DNA of 64,000 bases from Sialis fuliginosa (taxonomy: Eukaryota; Arthropoda; Insecta; Megaloptera; Sialidae). Positions 12,531 to 25,100 of the stretch are shown here, one piece after another; the stretch's first letter is position 1; the number at the start of each line of letters is the position of its first letter. The position numbers were made by a program, and so were the translations under genes. The DNA is taken from contig OY540815.1 of NCBI GenBank assembly GCA_961205875.1, positions 8,990,001 to 9,054,000 of the forward strand. The letters are read 5' to 3'. The notes under the pieces were generated by a model. The model was not told where the DNA came from and did no database searches. It saw nothing but the letters and a program-made list of their open reading frames with translations.

Positions 12531-13117
12531 TGAAATAAAAACAATAGATTATAATTATGTTTTTATTAATTTAAAATAAGTTATACACTTTTTCAGAAAA
12601 TTCATACAAAAAACGTTATTTAAAAAATTAAAAATCACACTTTTTTACGAATAAAAATTAAGACTTTTGAAGACCAGAGGGATCATATTTGTCCCTTTAT
12701 TATCCTCTTAAATACAAGTAAATTTTATAAAAATTAAATATCTATAATAGATAAATTTCAAATATCTTACGAATTTTTTGTTGGGTAATTTGTTCCACTA
12801 AAAACAATATAGATTAAACACTAATTATTTACAAAATATTGGCAATATTGTAAGTTGTGATAAAAAAAGTATTTTCTAATTCAATGATCGATAAAATTCG
12901 TTTCTTCAGAACTTGCTGGTTTTATTTTGGGATGAGATAAAAAGTGTCATGAGAGAATTTTGGCAAATTATTGCAATGAAAATTATCGCTTTAAAAAACC
13001 GTACAGTATTTATAGTTTTTATTTTTATATTTAGTCTATGACAAAAATGTGATTACTTTTTTCATTAGGCGGATCAAATAATGTATTTTAGTTTTATTAT
13101 TTGACAATTTACTGTTT

Positions 13118-13280
13118 ATCAAATACAAATTCCCTAACTATAACAATTGTAAGAGTTTAGACTTACACGTGTTTCAATAGCAATGCTATCATCATCAGAG
13201 TCCTAAAGACTCTTACAATTTTTATGGTTAGGGGATTTGTATTTGAGTCATAACCATAGTTTTTGTCTGTTGTTTGTTAT
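13118..13280. mobile_element. Foldback insertion with 12-bp target duplication
   Basis: 163 bp between two copies of AATTTACTGTTT (13106-13117 and 13281-13292). Inside, arms of about 37 bp (13120-13156 and 13208-13245, CAAATACAAATTCCCTAAC type) form an imperfect hairpin. No coding capacity; class uncertain. Confidence 0.7.
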
Positions 13281-13308
13281 AATTTACTGTTTTGTATATT
13301 TATAATCA

Positions 13309-13623
13309 GAGCCGTAACTGCAGGCTTGGGGGCACCGGTGCAAGAAGTGACCGAGGACCCCCCAGAATATGAAAAATTGAAGACTTTTTTTGGGAATGTA
13401 ACACTTACATGTTTACATATTTCTAATTTAGATTTTACTGACCTTTTTTTTTTGGTCGACAATCTCAAGTTTTTGTGTAAAATGCAAGTTGGCAACGAAA
13501 AAAAAGGTCATTAAAATCAAAATTTGTAATAAGTGTAATATTTTCATGAACCAAATAAAAAATAAAAGTTTTACGCTACCGCGGGGGCTCCGGGGCGCTG
13601 CCCCGGTGGTAGTTACCACCTTG
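13309..13623. mobile_element. Non-autonomous insertion with 10-bp target duplication
   Basis: 315 bp between two copies of TTTATAATCA (13299-13308 and 13624-13633). It starts GAGCCGTAACTGCAGGC and ends with a GC-rich TTTTACGCTACCGCGGGGG segment. A related copy lies in the opposite orientation at about 47384-47707. Non-coding; class not determined. Confidence 0.7.
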
Positions 13624-14312
13624 TTTATAATCATTTTAACTATAACCGAAAAATTACAAAATAGAAAAAAATTATATCAATTTTGGGAGCCTCCGCGGGC
13701 TATGATTTTATAGATCATTGACTCAGAAAACACTCCTGTATATACATATATTATTTAAACATTTTAAATATAATGCACGAACGAGATATTAGTCATTTTC
13801 CTAATTTAGGAAACATGTAATCACAGGTATACAATTATACAATGTTTAAGTTGATTATTTTGACAGAAAATAATTGGCAATAATAAGCAAGAACATTTGA
13901 AAACAATTGCTAATAACCAAATAATTATAATGAAGTACTAAAGAATTAAAGTTAAGTCTTATATACGACAACCACTTATTGGGGGCTTTTGTTTTTTGTA
14001 TATCAGGTTGTTTAATAATTTTGTACGGATTTTCAAGAGTTGGCGAGAACTTTAATATACAGAGCCGTGCATATGAATTATTATGAATATCGCATAATGT
14101 GTAAATTGCAAGTTAGTATAGAGCTTTGATGGTAACATAACATTCTTATTATTATATTTTAAATTTTCTTTTCAGTTGGGCCTCGAATTTTATAGTCTCG
14201 GACCTGAAAATGTCTAAGTACTGCTTTGGGCAAGCCCCCTCCCCATGCTTGACTACGCCCATGAGTATATACTTATTTTTGTTTTCCTGAAAAATGTATT
14301 GAATTTAAACCA

Positions 14313-15099
14313 TATACAAAGTGATTTACAACTAGTGTAAAAAAATTTAACAGTAGATCGAGGATGTAATTTTAAGCAAAAAATCATATGTGAACCTATG
14401 TCCAGAAATTCTTCGTGAATTGTCCAAAATTAGTGTTTATTTAATATCTAGAGAACCCTTTGTGGTACAGTTATGAAATTTGATACAGGAGTTGGTATTA
14501 ATAAGTGCTATCGATTTCCAGTATCAAATAATAATAATTTAGACTAGGGGTGTATGGGGCCAGTGGGCCCGCCAATTTTTATCAAGTATTTTTTTGTTCT
14601 TTAATTTTTTCCTGTGTTGGGTTCTTGTATAAGATTAAATGATACAAAATACACAAAAATATACTTTGTTCATTTGTCATAAGATCAACCGTTTTCGAAA
14701 AATATCGAAAAAAAAGAAAGTATTTTTATTTTACGTAATACGGATGCTTCAAATTACACAAAATAAGTTTATATTCTTGCTCTATAATTAAAAATAAGAT
14801 AAACAGTTTATATAAATATAACTCTTAATACTTATCATTATTGAGTTATAGCCAGTTGTATTACTGTTACACGTACTTTATTAACATTATTTATTAATAT
14901 CAAACCTCATCGTATCAAATTTCATAACTGTAGCACAATGGGTTCTCTAGATATTAAATAAACACTAATTTTGTGTAAAACACTGTAGCTCCCTCACGAA
15001 GAATTTCCGAATACAGGTTCATATAAGGTTTTTTGCTTAAAATTACATCCTCGATCTACTGTAATTTTTTTTTACACTAGTTGTAAATCATCCTGTATA
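14313..15099. mobile_element. Long inverted-repeat (foldback) element
   Basis: Two arms of about 200 bp, roughly 14313-14512 and 14888-15099, are inverted copies: GATTTACAACTAGTGTAAAA, AGATCGAGGATGTAATTTTA, ATTAGTGTTTATTTAATATC and ACAGTTATGAAATTTGATAC recur as reverse complements. About 375 bp of unique AT-rich sequence separates them. No coding frame was seen, so it is a non-autonomous foldback element of unknown superfamily. Confidence 0.8.
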
Positions 15100-16188
15100 G
15101 TAGATACTTACATAATACGAGGGTTCTGTTCCCAGTCCTAAAAGCATTCTTGATGTTGCTTGTTAATAGACAAAACAATACAATGAAACTTTGGATAACA
15201 AAATATTTACTTTAAAACTATTTTTATATTTTATGTAACTAGAAACAACATTGTAACAAAGGTTTAATTTACTGAACCATATAGTGTCAATATATAATAG
15301 TAGCAAGATCATGGCATCCACATCCTATCGCGGGCCCCAGAGCCAGGATTTTCGGCGGGTCTCTTCTTGCTAAGAAACCTAAGACATTTTTTAAGACGAA
15401 AAAAAAGCTTGTTGATCAGCTGCCCCGGAATAGGCATACAAGTTTAATAAATTAAATTAAAAAACCTTGAAATTTGCGTGACGTAATTTATAGATGGTCC
15501 CTAAATAAAAAACCTATGGTTAAAAAAGGTGGTGGATAATCCAAATTTCACTGTATTTTTAAATATAAATAACAAAAAGCAGGACTGTTTGGAAATTTAA
15601 AAATATACAAGTCAATAAATTCAAATGTCGAATGAAGAGATGGGGTTACTCCTTTATTTGAACTATTTTGTAGAACCTACTTAACATCCAAATTTATTTG
15701 CTGCAATATATACAGTATGCTTAATAATAAACGTTCCATCCATTTATCTTCGATTTTATTTAAGAATGAGAGAACATATGGTTCTGAACAACAAGCATTT
15801 CAATAGCCATTCGACTTAAAATGCCATAAGAAATAGATATCCATCTAAAATTTCCATGTTAACCATTCATTGATAGTGACAGATGAAGGGAAAATAAATC
15901 TAATCATCATAAAAATTACGTTGCTTAGAATCTTATATTCCCTAAAAGTTTCATATAGCAATCCCAAATAGATTTTTGAAGCGTTTATTCTGAAACATCC
16001 AATATTTGATCAGTTAAATTATTTTGAGTGTTGTTAATTTTTTAGGACCACTCCTCTTCCGTATATTCACCCCCAATATTATTAAGAATAAAGACCACAA
16101 TCTTCACCATCCAAGACGCATAATTTTGCATATCCGATATTAAAAAAAATCAATAACAATACAAAAAAAAATCCACAAACAACACATT
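15100..16188. other. Region downstream of SRF
   Basis: It should include the SRF 3' UTR, read on the minus strand. An AATAAA overlaps the stop codon at 16187-16193 and others occur further on, for example near 15756. A GC-richer scrap at 15325-15365 looks like repeat debris. No other gene was recognised. Confidence 0.45.
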
Positions 16189-19100
16189 TTATTTCCTTGC
16201 CGCCACCGAAACAGTAACATTAACATTATTTGACTTAGTGCTAAGATCGAGTTCTTTAGTGTCGTTAGTTTTCGGCGACTGTCTCGGCTTATTATCGGCC
16301 GTGACCTGCAGAGGTATCGTGATGAAATGCGGCTGGTTGCCGGACCGCGACTCTTGCAGACTGAGCAACACTCCCGTGGAAGTCCCACTGGCATTAGGTG
16401 TCGTCGTGGTCGCGTAGATCGTGCCCTGCGCGGTTTGGTAAACTTTCAGCCCTGAAGGCAACGCATTAGTCGTAACTGCTGTTGTGGATATGCTGTTGTT
16501 ATTGGAAGAACTGTTTGGTTGGGTTGTGTGGGTTGGTTTCTTTGATGCCGAGGAGGGTTTGGAGTTGTTGTTGGAGTTGGCGGCAGCTAGTACACCTGTA
16601 AAGGAACAGAGGGCGCTAAGTGCTAAAACTTAAATTCGATGGGATATTTTGGTTCTATATTATTTAGCTGTTTTTTTGACGATTGCAGGTCTTACATAAA
16701 ATTTAAGAATATTTTTATTTTAATTTTTAGAGATTGATTGGTTAAACCTTAGATTAGGAAAGACTATGGATAAGTACATAACAACCAATGCTAGTTCTTA
16801 TATGAAACTGTTACCAAAATTTTACGGCGGCCATATTTTCTTAAAGTTCACAATCGTCATTTCTATGCATATTATCCCAGAGGCGTCAGTTGAAAATTTA
16901 TAATATGCAAATATGCTTTAAATTACAATTGAGTTTAGTATGTATGAGATGATAATTTCAAATAGACGTTTCTCTGTTAAACTGAAATACTTTTAAAGAA
17001 AATATAAAACATTTATTATTAACTACGGTCAATTTATTAATGTTATAATTACAACCAAATTTATGCCGAACAAAATGTAAAAAAAAAATATATTTATGTT
17101 TGATTTTTTAAATAATAATATTTTTTTAAAAATAGCCGAAATTTACCAATTCCAGTCGGAGTCGGAATAAAATCGTGAATTTCGGTCGGACCGAAATTCC
17201 GGTACACCCCTAATCTTATTAAACTTTTCAATGTTATATCTCAGGAATGTTTTGGCGAGTGTAATTGGTATTAATTAAACTTCAATTTAGTTACAAAGAC
17301 ACGATTTATAAAGCAAATAATTATACTTGGAGTTTCGGAGTAATATGTTAATTCGAATACAGTCATAACTCAATTACATAAATGAAAATGTATACCTTTA
17401 TAATCTAAAAGATTTGTTTGAATGTACTCAGGAGGTACAGAACATGCTTCTTCTTCACTGCAGCTGTCACTGCTGTCGCCCATAGGAGACATTGCCTCAT
17501 CCTGAAACAAGGAGAATCAACACTTGTAGATTTTGTAGACAATCAAAAATAATAATGTAACAATTACACCTTGTCTTTGTTTTAGATCAGTGGTTCCCAA
17601 ACTTATTTACGGCGAAACTCTTGCACGATTTAAAAAAATGCTAGATAATATCAAGTAGAGCTGGGCGCGTGAGTAATTTTTGCTCACGATCACGCACGCT
17701 CACGAGAGAAAAAATTTTAGTCACGCCCGCTCACTCACGGTTACAAAAAAAGTATTCACGATCACGCCCGCTCACGAATTCTATTTTTTTACTCACGCCC
17801 GATCACGCACGGCGAGTCACGCTCGTGACCCGAATAATATATTATAAATAAAATGTTTAATATAAAAATTCGATTTAACAGATTATCATATATGCATGAG
17901 ATCAGAAATTAAAGAAATATCAAAATATACATACATATACTCACGGACTCACGCACGACAAAAATGTACTCACGCCCGGTCACGCCCGATTGTTTTATTT
18001 TGACTCACGATCACGCCCGCTCACGATCCAATATTTGAAAATCGCTCACGTCACGTCGGGTCACGGCCGTGACCCGACGTGACCCGAAAAATTCACGGCC
18101 CGCGCCCAGCTCTAATATCAAGTACATATATAAATAGTTTGGCGATAATAATTTATGTATCAGCGCGTTATTAATAAAATTATTATATCTTATTTATCAA
18201 GAGATAAGTCCTGAGTGACTGACTCATCAACACCTAGCCAAAACTCATGGACTTAAGAACTAGAAATTTTAGAGGTGTCTTCCTTTTATGACATAAGATC
18301 AAGTGGTTACATTTAATCATCACATCGGAAAATGAGACTTTTTTTTAGGATTTTTTTTAGAAGAATAAAAAAATCACACAAATTAAATTCAGAGCAGCGG
18401 TTCTTAAACTTATGAGGTCTAGGGACCCTATTTTGAACAATTATTTTTCAGGGACTCTACTGATAGAAAAACAAAGAAGGTCGTTAAATACTAATTAATC
18501 ATTGGTAAATAGAAATGTAAAAGTACTTTAATTTATGCCAAATGTTTCACGGACCCCTGCCAAAAGTTCAGCGGACCCTAGTTTAAGAATCGCTGATTTA
18601 GAGGCTTTATTGTACACGTCTCAAAACAAAAAAAATTTTTTTTAATGAAATATAAAACAAAATGGTGACTTTAGTGTTGCTACACATTTTTTGTTATGTG
18701 CTGCTCTGTGGAAAACAGAACTTCCATGGATCAACATCCAGAACAAAAAAAATCGCGTTTTTGACGAAAAAAACGACCTTAAATTGTTTATAAAAACTAA
18801 AAACCGTAATTGTTAACCAATCGTAAAAATCGTGTGTACTTCGATGTAAAAGAAGTTACAGTTAAAATTTCAATTCGATCGGATGAAAAATGGTCATGAT
18901 ACGTTTTCGGCAGCTAACGCTATCTGCTAGGTGTCAAATTGTCATGAAATTGCTTGATATTTTAAAGCAGTGGTAATAAATGTAGAATAATATAAATGCT
19001 ATGCATTTTATGGGGTACAATTGGCAGCACTTATTTTAATTCCCTGATTGTACTTATCGCGCATGCGTCAAGGTTATCATATGTACGATTTCATTCGCTG

Positions 19101-22100
19101 CATCTGTGAGTGTGTTGTCATTTATATTCAGTACCTAGCAGATAGCGTCAGCTGGAAGCTAATTTACTTTTGCACTCAAGTAAATTCTATATAATACCGG
19201 GCATTACATTTTTTTATATTTTTCATTCTACTTGCAATTTTTCAACTACACAAATTAGTTTTTACAACTGCAGTTTTCATTTTATAATTGTAGGAACAAG
19301 TTACAACTACACACTAAAATAACCTCTGATATTTATGAAAACTTCCAATATTATATTTCGTGCTAACTAGTGCAAAAAAATGATCAGTTACTTCACACAA
19401 CAAATTCCTCTACATCTGTATTTTCCAAACGCGTCAAAGTTGCCAATTAAAAAAAAGACAAGAGTTGATATGATATATATAAAAGAGCACATACTTATTG
19501 ATAACGCGGAATTATTATAAGAAATACAAAGAACTGAGAACAGTGGTGCGTATATACTTTAACATGGGTATATTTTACTTAAATAGATGTGATTTTTACT
19601 TTTGAAAACTTTTAAAAAAGTTTTCGTATATAATAATAATTTAAATCATTATTTGTAAGTTAAATATTAGATCTATTGGATATTGCAAAATCAAAAAAAA
19701 TAAAAAAATATAACTATACCATAAAAATAAGAAATTACAATTTAAATCTACAAATTACATATTTTGTAACAATTTTTACTGGAACTAATCCTGATACAAT
19801 GAGTATACTCTATTTGTATCCATTTCCCTCTTTAAAAATAATTGATTCTCTGAAGATTCTTGTATTAAATTATACATGATTTTTATAAAACTTAAAAATC
19901 AAAGAAACAATAATTAAAAATAAATTTTTGACTCTATAAGATCTAAGTAATAATAAAAAAAAATTCAGTTACAAATTCGTTGACTTTGAAATATATGTAT
20001 AACAGTTCGGTTAGGGTTTTGGTTAGTTATTTAGTATTTCTTTATAAATTAGGAAGGAATTAAATTTTTCTGTAAGCTGAAGAAATTGATTACACACGGA
20101 AACAAAAATTGTTGTGTATATGTGAATAGACGATCCAGATGATTTTTGGCATAACTAAACTGAAACCGTTCTCCAAATTGCCCATTTTAGCTTTGGTTAT
20201 CGAGATATCCTAACTTAGAAGTGCCAAAAATAATTATTTATAACATATTTATAAATATATTATTAAACAGACAGTTTTTTTCAAAAATTTTCATCCACGG
20301 CTTAAATAGGACAAACTTCTCCCTTTAAAATGAGCCTTTATTTTTGAAAGTATGTTTTTTTTTACCGAAATACACTAGTTTAAAGATTTTGTTACATTTG
20401 AACCTATACTCTTTTTTTGTAAAAAAAATATTATATATTCAAACTAGTTAATTTCGGTGAAAAAAAATCGTATAATGAACACTCAAAGTTCATTTTAGAG
20501 GATAAAGATAGAGCTATTCATTTCCGTAAATAGAACTTTCGAAAAAAATGTGTGTCTGGTAATACTCGTATATTCATTATTGGCATTTTTAGAACGTGTG
20601 TAATTTGGGAAATGGAAATCTTGAAATCATTTATTCAAGTCTCTACCGCAAAACTTAAGTACTTTTTTTATTCCCCTGTGTTATGGTAACGCAAGTTAGC
20701 CCGCCACTGCACGCGGCAATCAGCAATGCGCTGTATCGGTGCAGCAGCAAGAAGAACTTGAGGAATGGCTACCAGTTTTTGTACAGCTCGAGCTCCACGC
20801 AGTCTAGTTTGTTCAGACAGAGCATTGCCTAATAAGGAGACGTTTGTTACCAGAGTCACATTGTCTGCGGCTGTCACTAAAATACGCAGCTTCTTGGAAT
20901 CGGTTACGCACATGTGTGTAAAACGATTTTCTTCTATATGGGAATACGGAAGTCGTTTCGATTACAACCTGGCTCGCATAATCAATTCGGCTTATTACTA
21001 ATTCATTGGAGCGGTCGTACCAACAGTAAATTGCCGCCGGTTCTCGCTTGACCTTTTATTTACTGGATACATGAACATCTTGTGAACCATGCATCCTTAA
21101 CTAACAGGCTCTGCGACTTTGTTATTTTGTCCTGGATTTAATAATTGAACAGTTGAAAATTCCAACTACTATAGGCACGCTCAGGCTCAGATAGAACGGA
21201 GCTAGGAGGGCCATATGGCACGGGCCCCCCGAAAATTACTTATATTTTATATAAATATTTATAAGATCTTTGAATATTTTTGAAAGAAGCTTTAATACCC
21301 TGAAATTTTTTAACAGATCTATAATGTTTCAGGAAAGACTAAATGTCAATCCTGAATATAAATTGTGACTACGCACGAAATGTTGATTTTTCAAAAATCA
21401 TTAAAGGATTTGCAAATTCTAAAGCACGCAAAGCATTTTTTATTAATTTGATATTATTATTTTTATTATTTATAATAATTAAATAATAAATTTAAAATAA
21501 AATAGATATCTTCTATAATTTTATATTAATAAGTAGGTATATTTGATTTTTTTAAATTAATTGGTTGTTAATTTTAGGTGTGACTTCACAGATCTAATTT
21601 TATATATTTTCTTTCCTTGTTTTTAATTTTTATTATTTCATAATTTAAATTGAAGTTTTTCTTTAATTTTTGAATATTTAAAAAAATAATTTATAATTAC
21701 TTTTTTTAAATGAAATTTCATTACGCTCGCAAAACGGGGGAGGGGTATTATAGGGCCCCCGAAATGTTGTTTGGTCTGGGTCCTATTGAAGCTCTCTCAG
21801 GGCCTTATCAAATAAGTTAATGCACTTAACTTATTTGATGAATCGGAAAATACTCGATTGCGAACTTTATTGTACTTAATTGATTGTGAACGTTTTGAAA
21901 AGGGTAGGCAACGTAATAAAATATAATAAATTAAATATATTTTAGTTACCAGTTAATATATTAAAAAAAAATGATTGCTAAATCTTTATTTTTTTAAAAA
22001 AGCTCATATGATTTAAGTTTGCCGACCCATGTTATTAGGGGATTATGATTGTTCTACAATCATAATTCTAAATTTTGTATAGGTGCATTTTCAGAGTTAT

Positions 22101-25100
22101 TTGAAATCGTAGATTATCAGCTTAAAATGTTTTTTAAAATTAGATGTACATAAGTTTCACAGACTTATTTGACATGATATCTTTTGCTTTTAATTTCATA
22201 TTGATTCTGTGGAAATCGTAAATGTAGGTACAGTTTAAATCGAAATTTAAGTTTATTGATATTATGGTTTATATTTATGACAAATTAATAATTTTTATAA
22301 CTATCGTGCATTCGCAATATTGAAATATTTTATTACTTTTCTATTTTTCTTCACATTAAAAACATTACAATAGGTTTGTAATTAATATTTTTAATTTTAT
22401 AAACTACTTATGTAACAGGTGTTCCAACTCACCCTACTGACAGGGGGGCATCAATCGAGTTTCTATATTGGGATATCTGTTTTTTAACGTATTTAACGGA
22501 AGTTCGATTTCACAATTGGTCCGTCAGATATCGACTCATTGGGGATTTATTTGGAAAAACATGTTTGCTTTTAGAGTTAAAATACCAGTATTACCATGGC
22601 CAGCTAATGGGGCGAAGCACATGAGATACAGTGGTAGTAAAAATGGAATATATATAAGAAATATGATACTTAATTGCGCAGTAGTTTTTTTATTTATTTT
22701 CCTTGTTAACGTCAGAAACGTAAACGTTGTTACTTTTGAGTATACCAATAAAATTTAATTTGGTTGGTTAAACAATGTAAGGATGTAAATCCTGTATTTT
22801 TTCTTAAAAAATATTTGAATACTTTTTGATATTTGGTAATAAAAAAAAACATCTGCCAAGTAAATGCAAAGAGCTTCCTCGTGTTAAATTCACTAAAAGT
22901 TAGTTATTTAATTATTGAACAATTTTAATAAACATCGATTGGTTAACCATTTAATTTTTTTTGTATATTTTTTATTTTTTTAATAACTTCAATCTAAATC
23001 TGAATTTTTTCGCTATAAAAACGTCAAAATGACATTTAATATGTCAAAGTAAATAGAAATTCAAAAAAACAAATGACGATTTTTTAAAGTAAATTGAGAT
23101 AAATATTTTACAACAAACATTGTAGACTTATATTATAGGAAATTTAATGCTCTACAAAAAATTTCTATAACATTTCTACGTAACATGTGTCATTCCTGAG
23201 ACATCTTGGAAAAATAAATATTTTGGGATGTCACCCCTCCCCCTTACACGAGATTTTGAAATGGGACCTAACCATCCAAGTTTCATTAATATCAGTAGCT
23301 CATGAGTTATGCGTGTGACAAAAATCCAGGGACAGACACACAGACACGTAACAAAAAGTGTTTGTTTTGACCTGAAACGGAAAGATCAATTTAAAATTTT
23401 GAAATCGGAGAACAGTTTTTGTCTCATTTTAAAACGATCACAAAGCTTCTCGTATCTTCGGTATGGGCAGGAAGCAATATTTTTGAACAATAAATTAAGC
23501 ATTTTTTTGTTTAATTGACGATATATTTCCCGATTTAAAAGGAATTTTCATTTTAAATACGTTTATTAATTACACATTTTTTCTTGTAATTCGTGGAAAT
23601 GTTTTCTTGAATGTGTCAAGGGTAAAGAACATAAAAGCAAGTAATTTAATTTTTGTCATTTTGAATAAACTTAATTTAATCTACAAATAGTAAAAAAAAT
23701 ACAAGAATCGATTAAAGTAAAACATTTCGAAAATGGAAAAAAGTGAAATAAACCGCTTTTTCTGATTAGTAGTTAATTTACTGTCGAATGAATACAAAAA
23801 AATATTTCTATTGTCTTATTAAACATACAATTAACGATTTGTTGTACTAAATAGGTAACATGTATTAATACCTTATAGAATTATAAGAATTATAAAAAAG
23901 AAGCCCGTCAATCACAAAAACAGTAAACCTTACTCTTATAGCGGCCATAACTGGTGCCAGTACCTTATGAAGTTATAAAAGTTTCTGTATGTTATTTGTA
24001 ATGTAATAAGTATAATTTAGTTATTAACTCATTCTATACTATTGGTATGATCTACCAGAATTAAATTTATTATTATTATTGTTCATTAAAAAAGTATAAA
24101 TGTCATTAAAATGTAGTTATTAAATATTACAATAATACTATCTTAAATGCGAAGAGGAAATAAACAATAATAGTTATTTTCGACACTGCAAAAGACAGAA
24201 AATAAATTTTAAAATTCAATTAGAAAAAAATGAAGAAATATGATAATGATATTTTAAACAGCAATACACGCAATTATATTTCAAAAATATTGATTTCATT
24301 AAACCGTTGTCAACAGAAGATGGGTACATACGATTAATGGCCCGGGCAATAAATTTTGTTTTTTATAACATGTGTACGTATGTACCAAGTTGTAAGTAAC
24401 AAAAAACGTTCAGCTCTATAAATTTCATTTAATATTGACTGAAGACAAAATTTCTTTTCTTAATTTTAAGACATAATAATAAAATATGTTCACAATAAAG
24501 CTTCTGTTGAGTACAGGGCCGGACAAATTAAAAAAAGGATCTTTAAAACTTATTATTTTTTCTGTAACTTTTTGACGACGAAAAACAAATATTGATGACT
24601 CGCCGCACCTTAATTAAGTACAATTAACCCTAAAAGTACTTAAGTACCAACCATAAATACTTGTAATTGAATACTTTTTTCAAAAAACGTACTTTGTAGT
24701 TGTATAGATCGATTTAATTACTTGTACTAATTTTTAGCTTGCAGGCAGTTAAATGTATAAAAATATGTTTTAAATTTAATAATAGTATTTTGATGAAGAA
24801 ATATATCCCCCTGGCGGTAGATGAGGGTAATCTCGGGAGCACGAATGCAACAAAAAAATCATCTTTTGAAAGCTAATATCTCCGGAACTAATAATCGTAG
24901 AACAATAAATAAAACGTCAATATAGTTTTATTTGTAATATAATAAACCCTTCATCTCTCAATCTTTAAATACAGTAATTTTTATAGAAATTTGTACATGA
25001 GGTACTGGCACCAGTCTTGAATAATAGTCCAGTCTCTAGTGTTGGACACTTGTTTAATTAAATTAGAAATATTTGTTGAAATTTGATTACTGCCATTACT

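Larger units (their letters stand above)
12990..13692. repeat. Interspersed repeat broken by two nested insertions
   Basis: Same repeat as 10087-10315, but interrupted twice, at 13118-13280 and 13309-13623. Each insertion is flanked by a direct duplication of sequence that occurs once in the uninterrupted copy. Confidence 0.8.

Noticed and set aside
13263..13713. Short coding frames around 13.3-13.7 kb
   Set aside because: They cross the target duplications and nested insertions, so they are composites of unrelated sequence.
20668..21001. Coding genes at 20.7 kb on either strand
   Set aside because: Two overlapping opposite frames of about 80 codons with no family and no convincing start or splice context.
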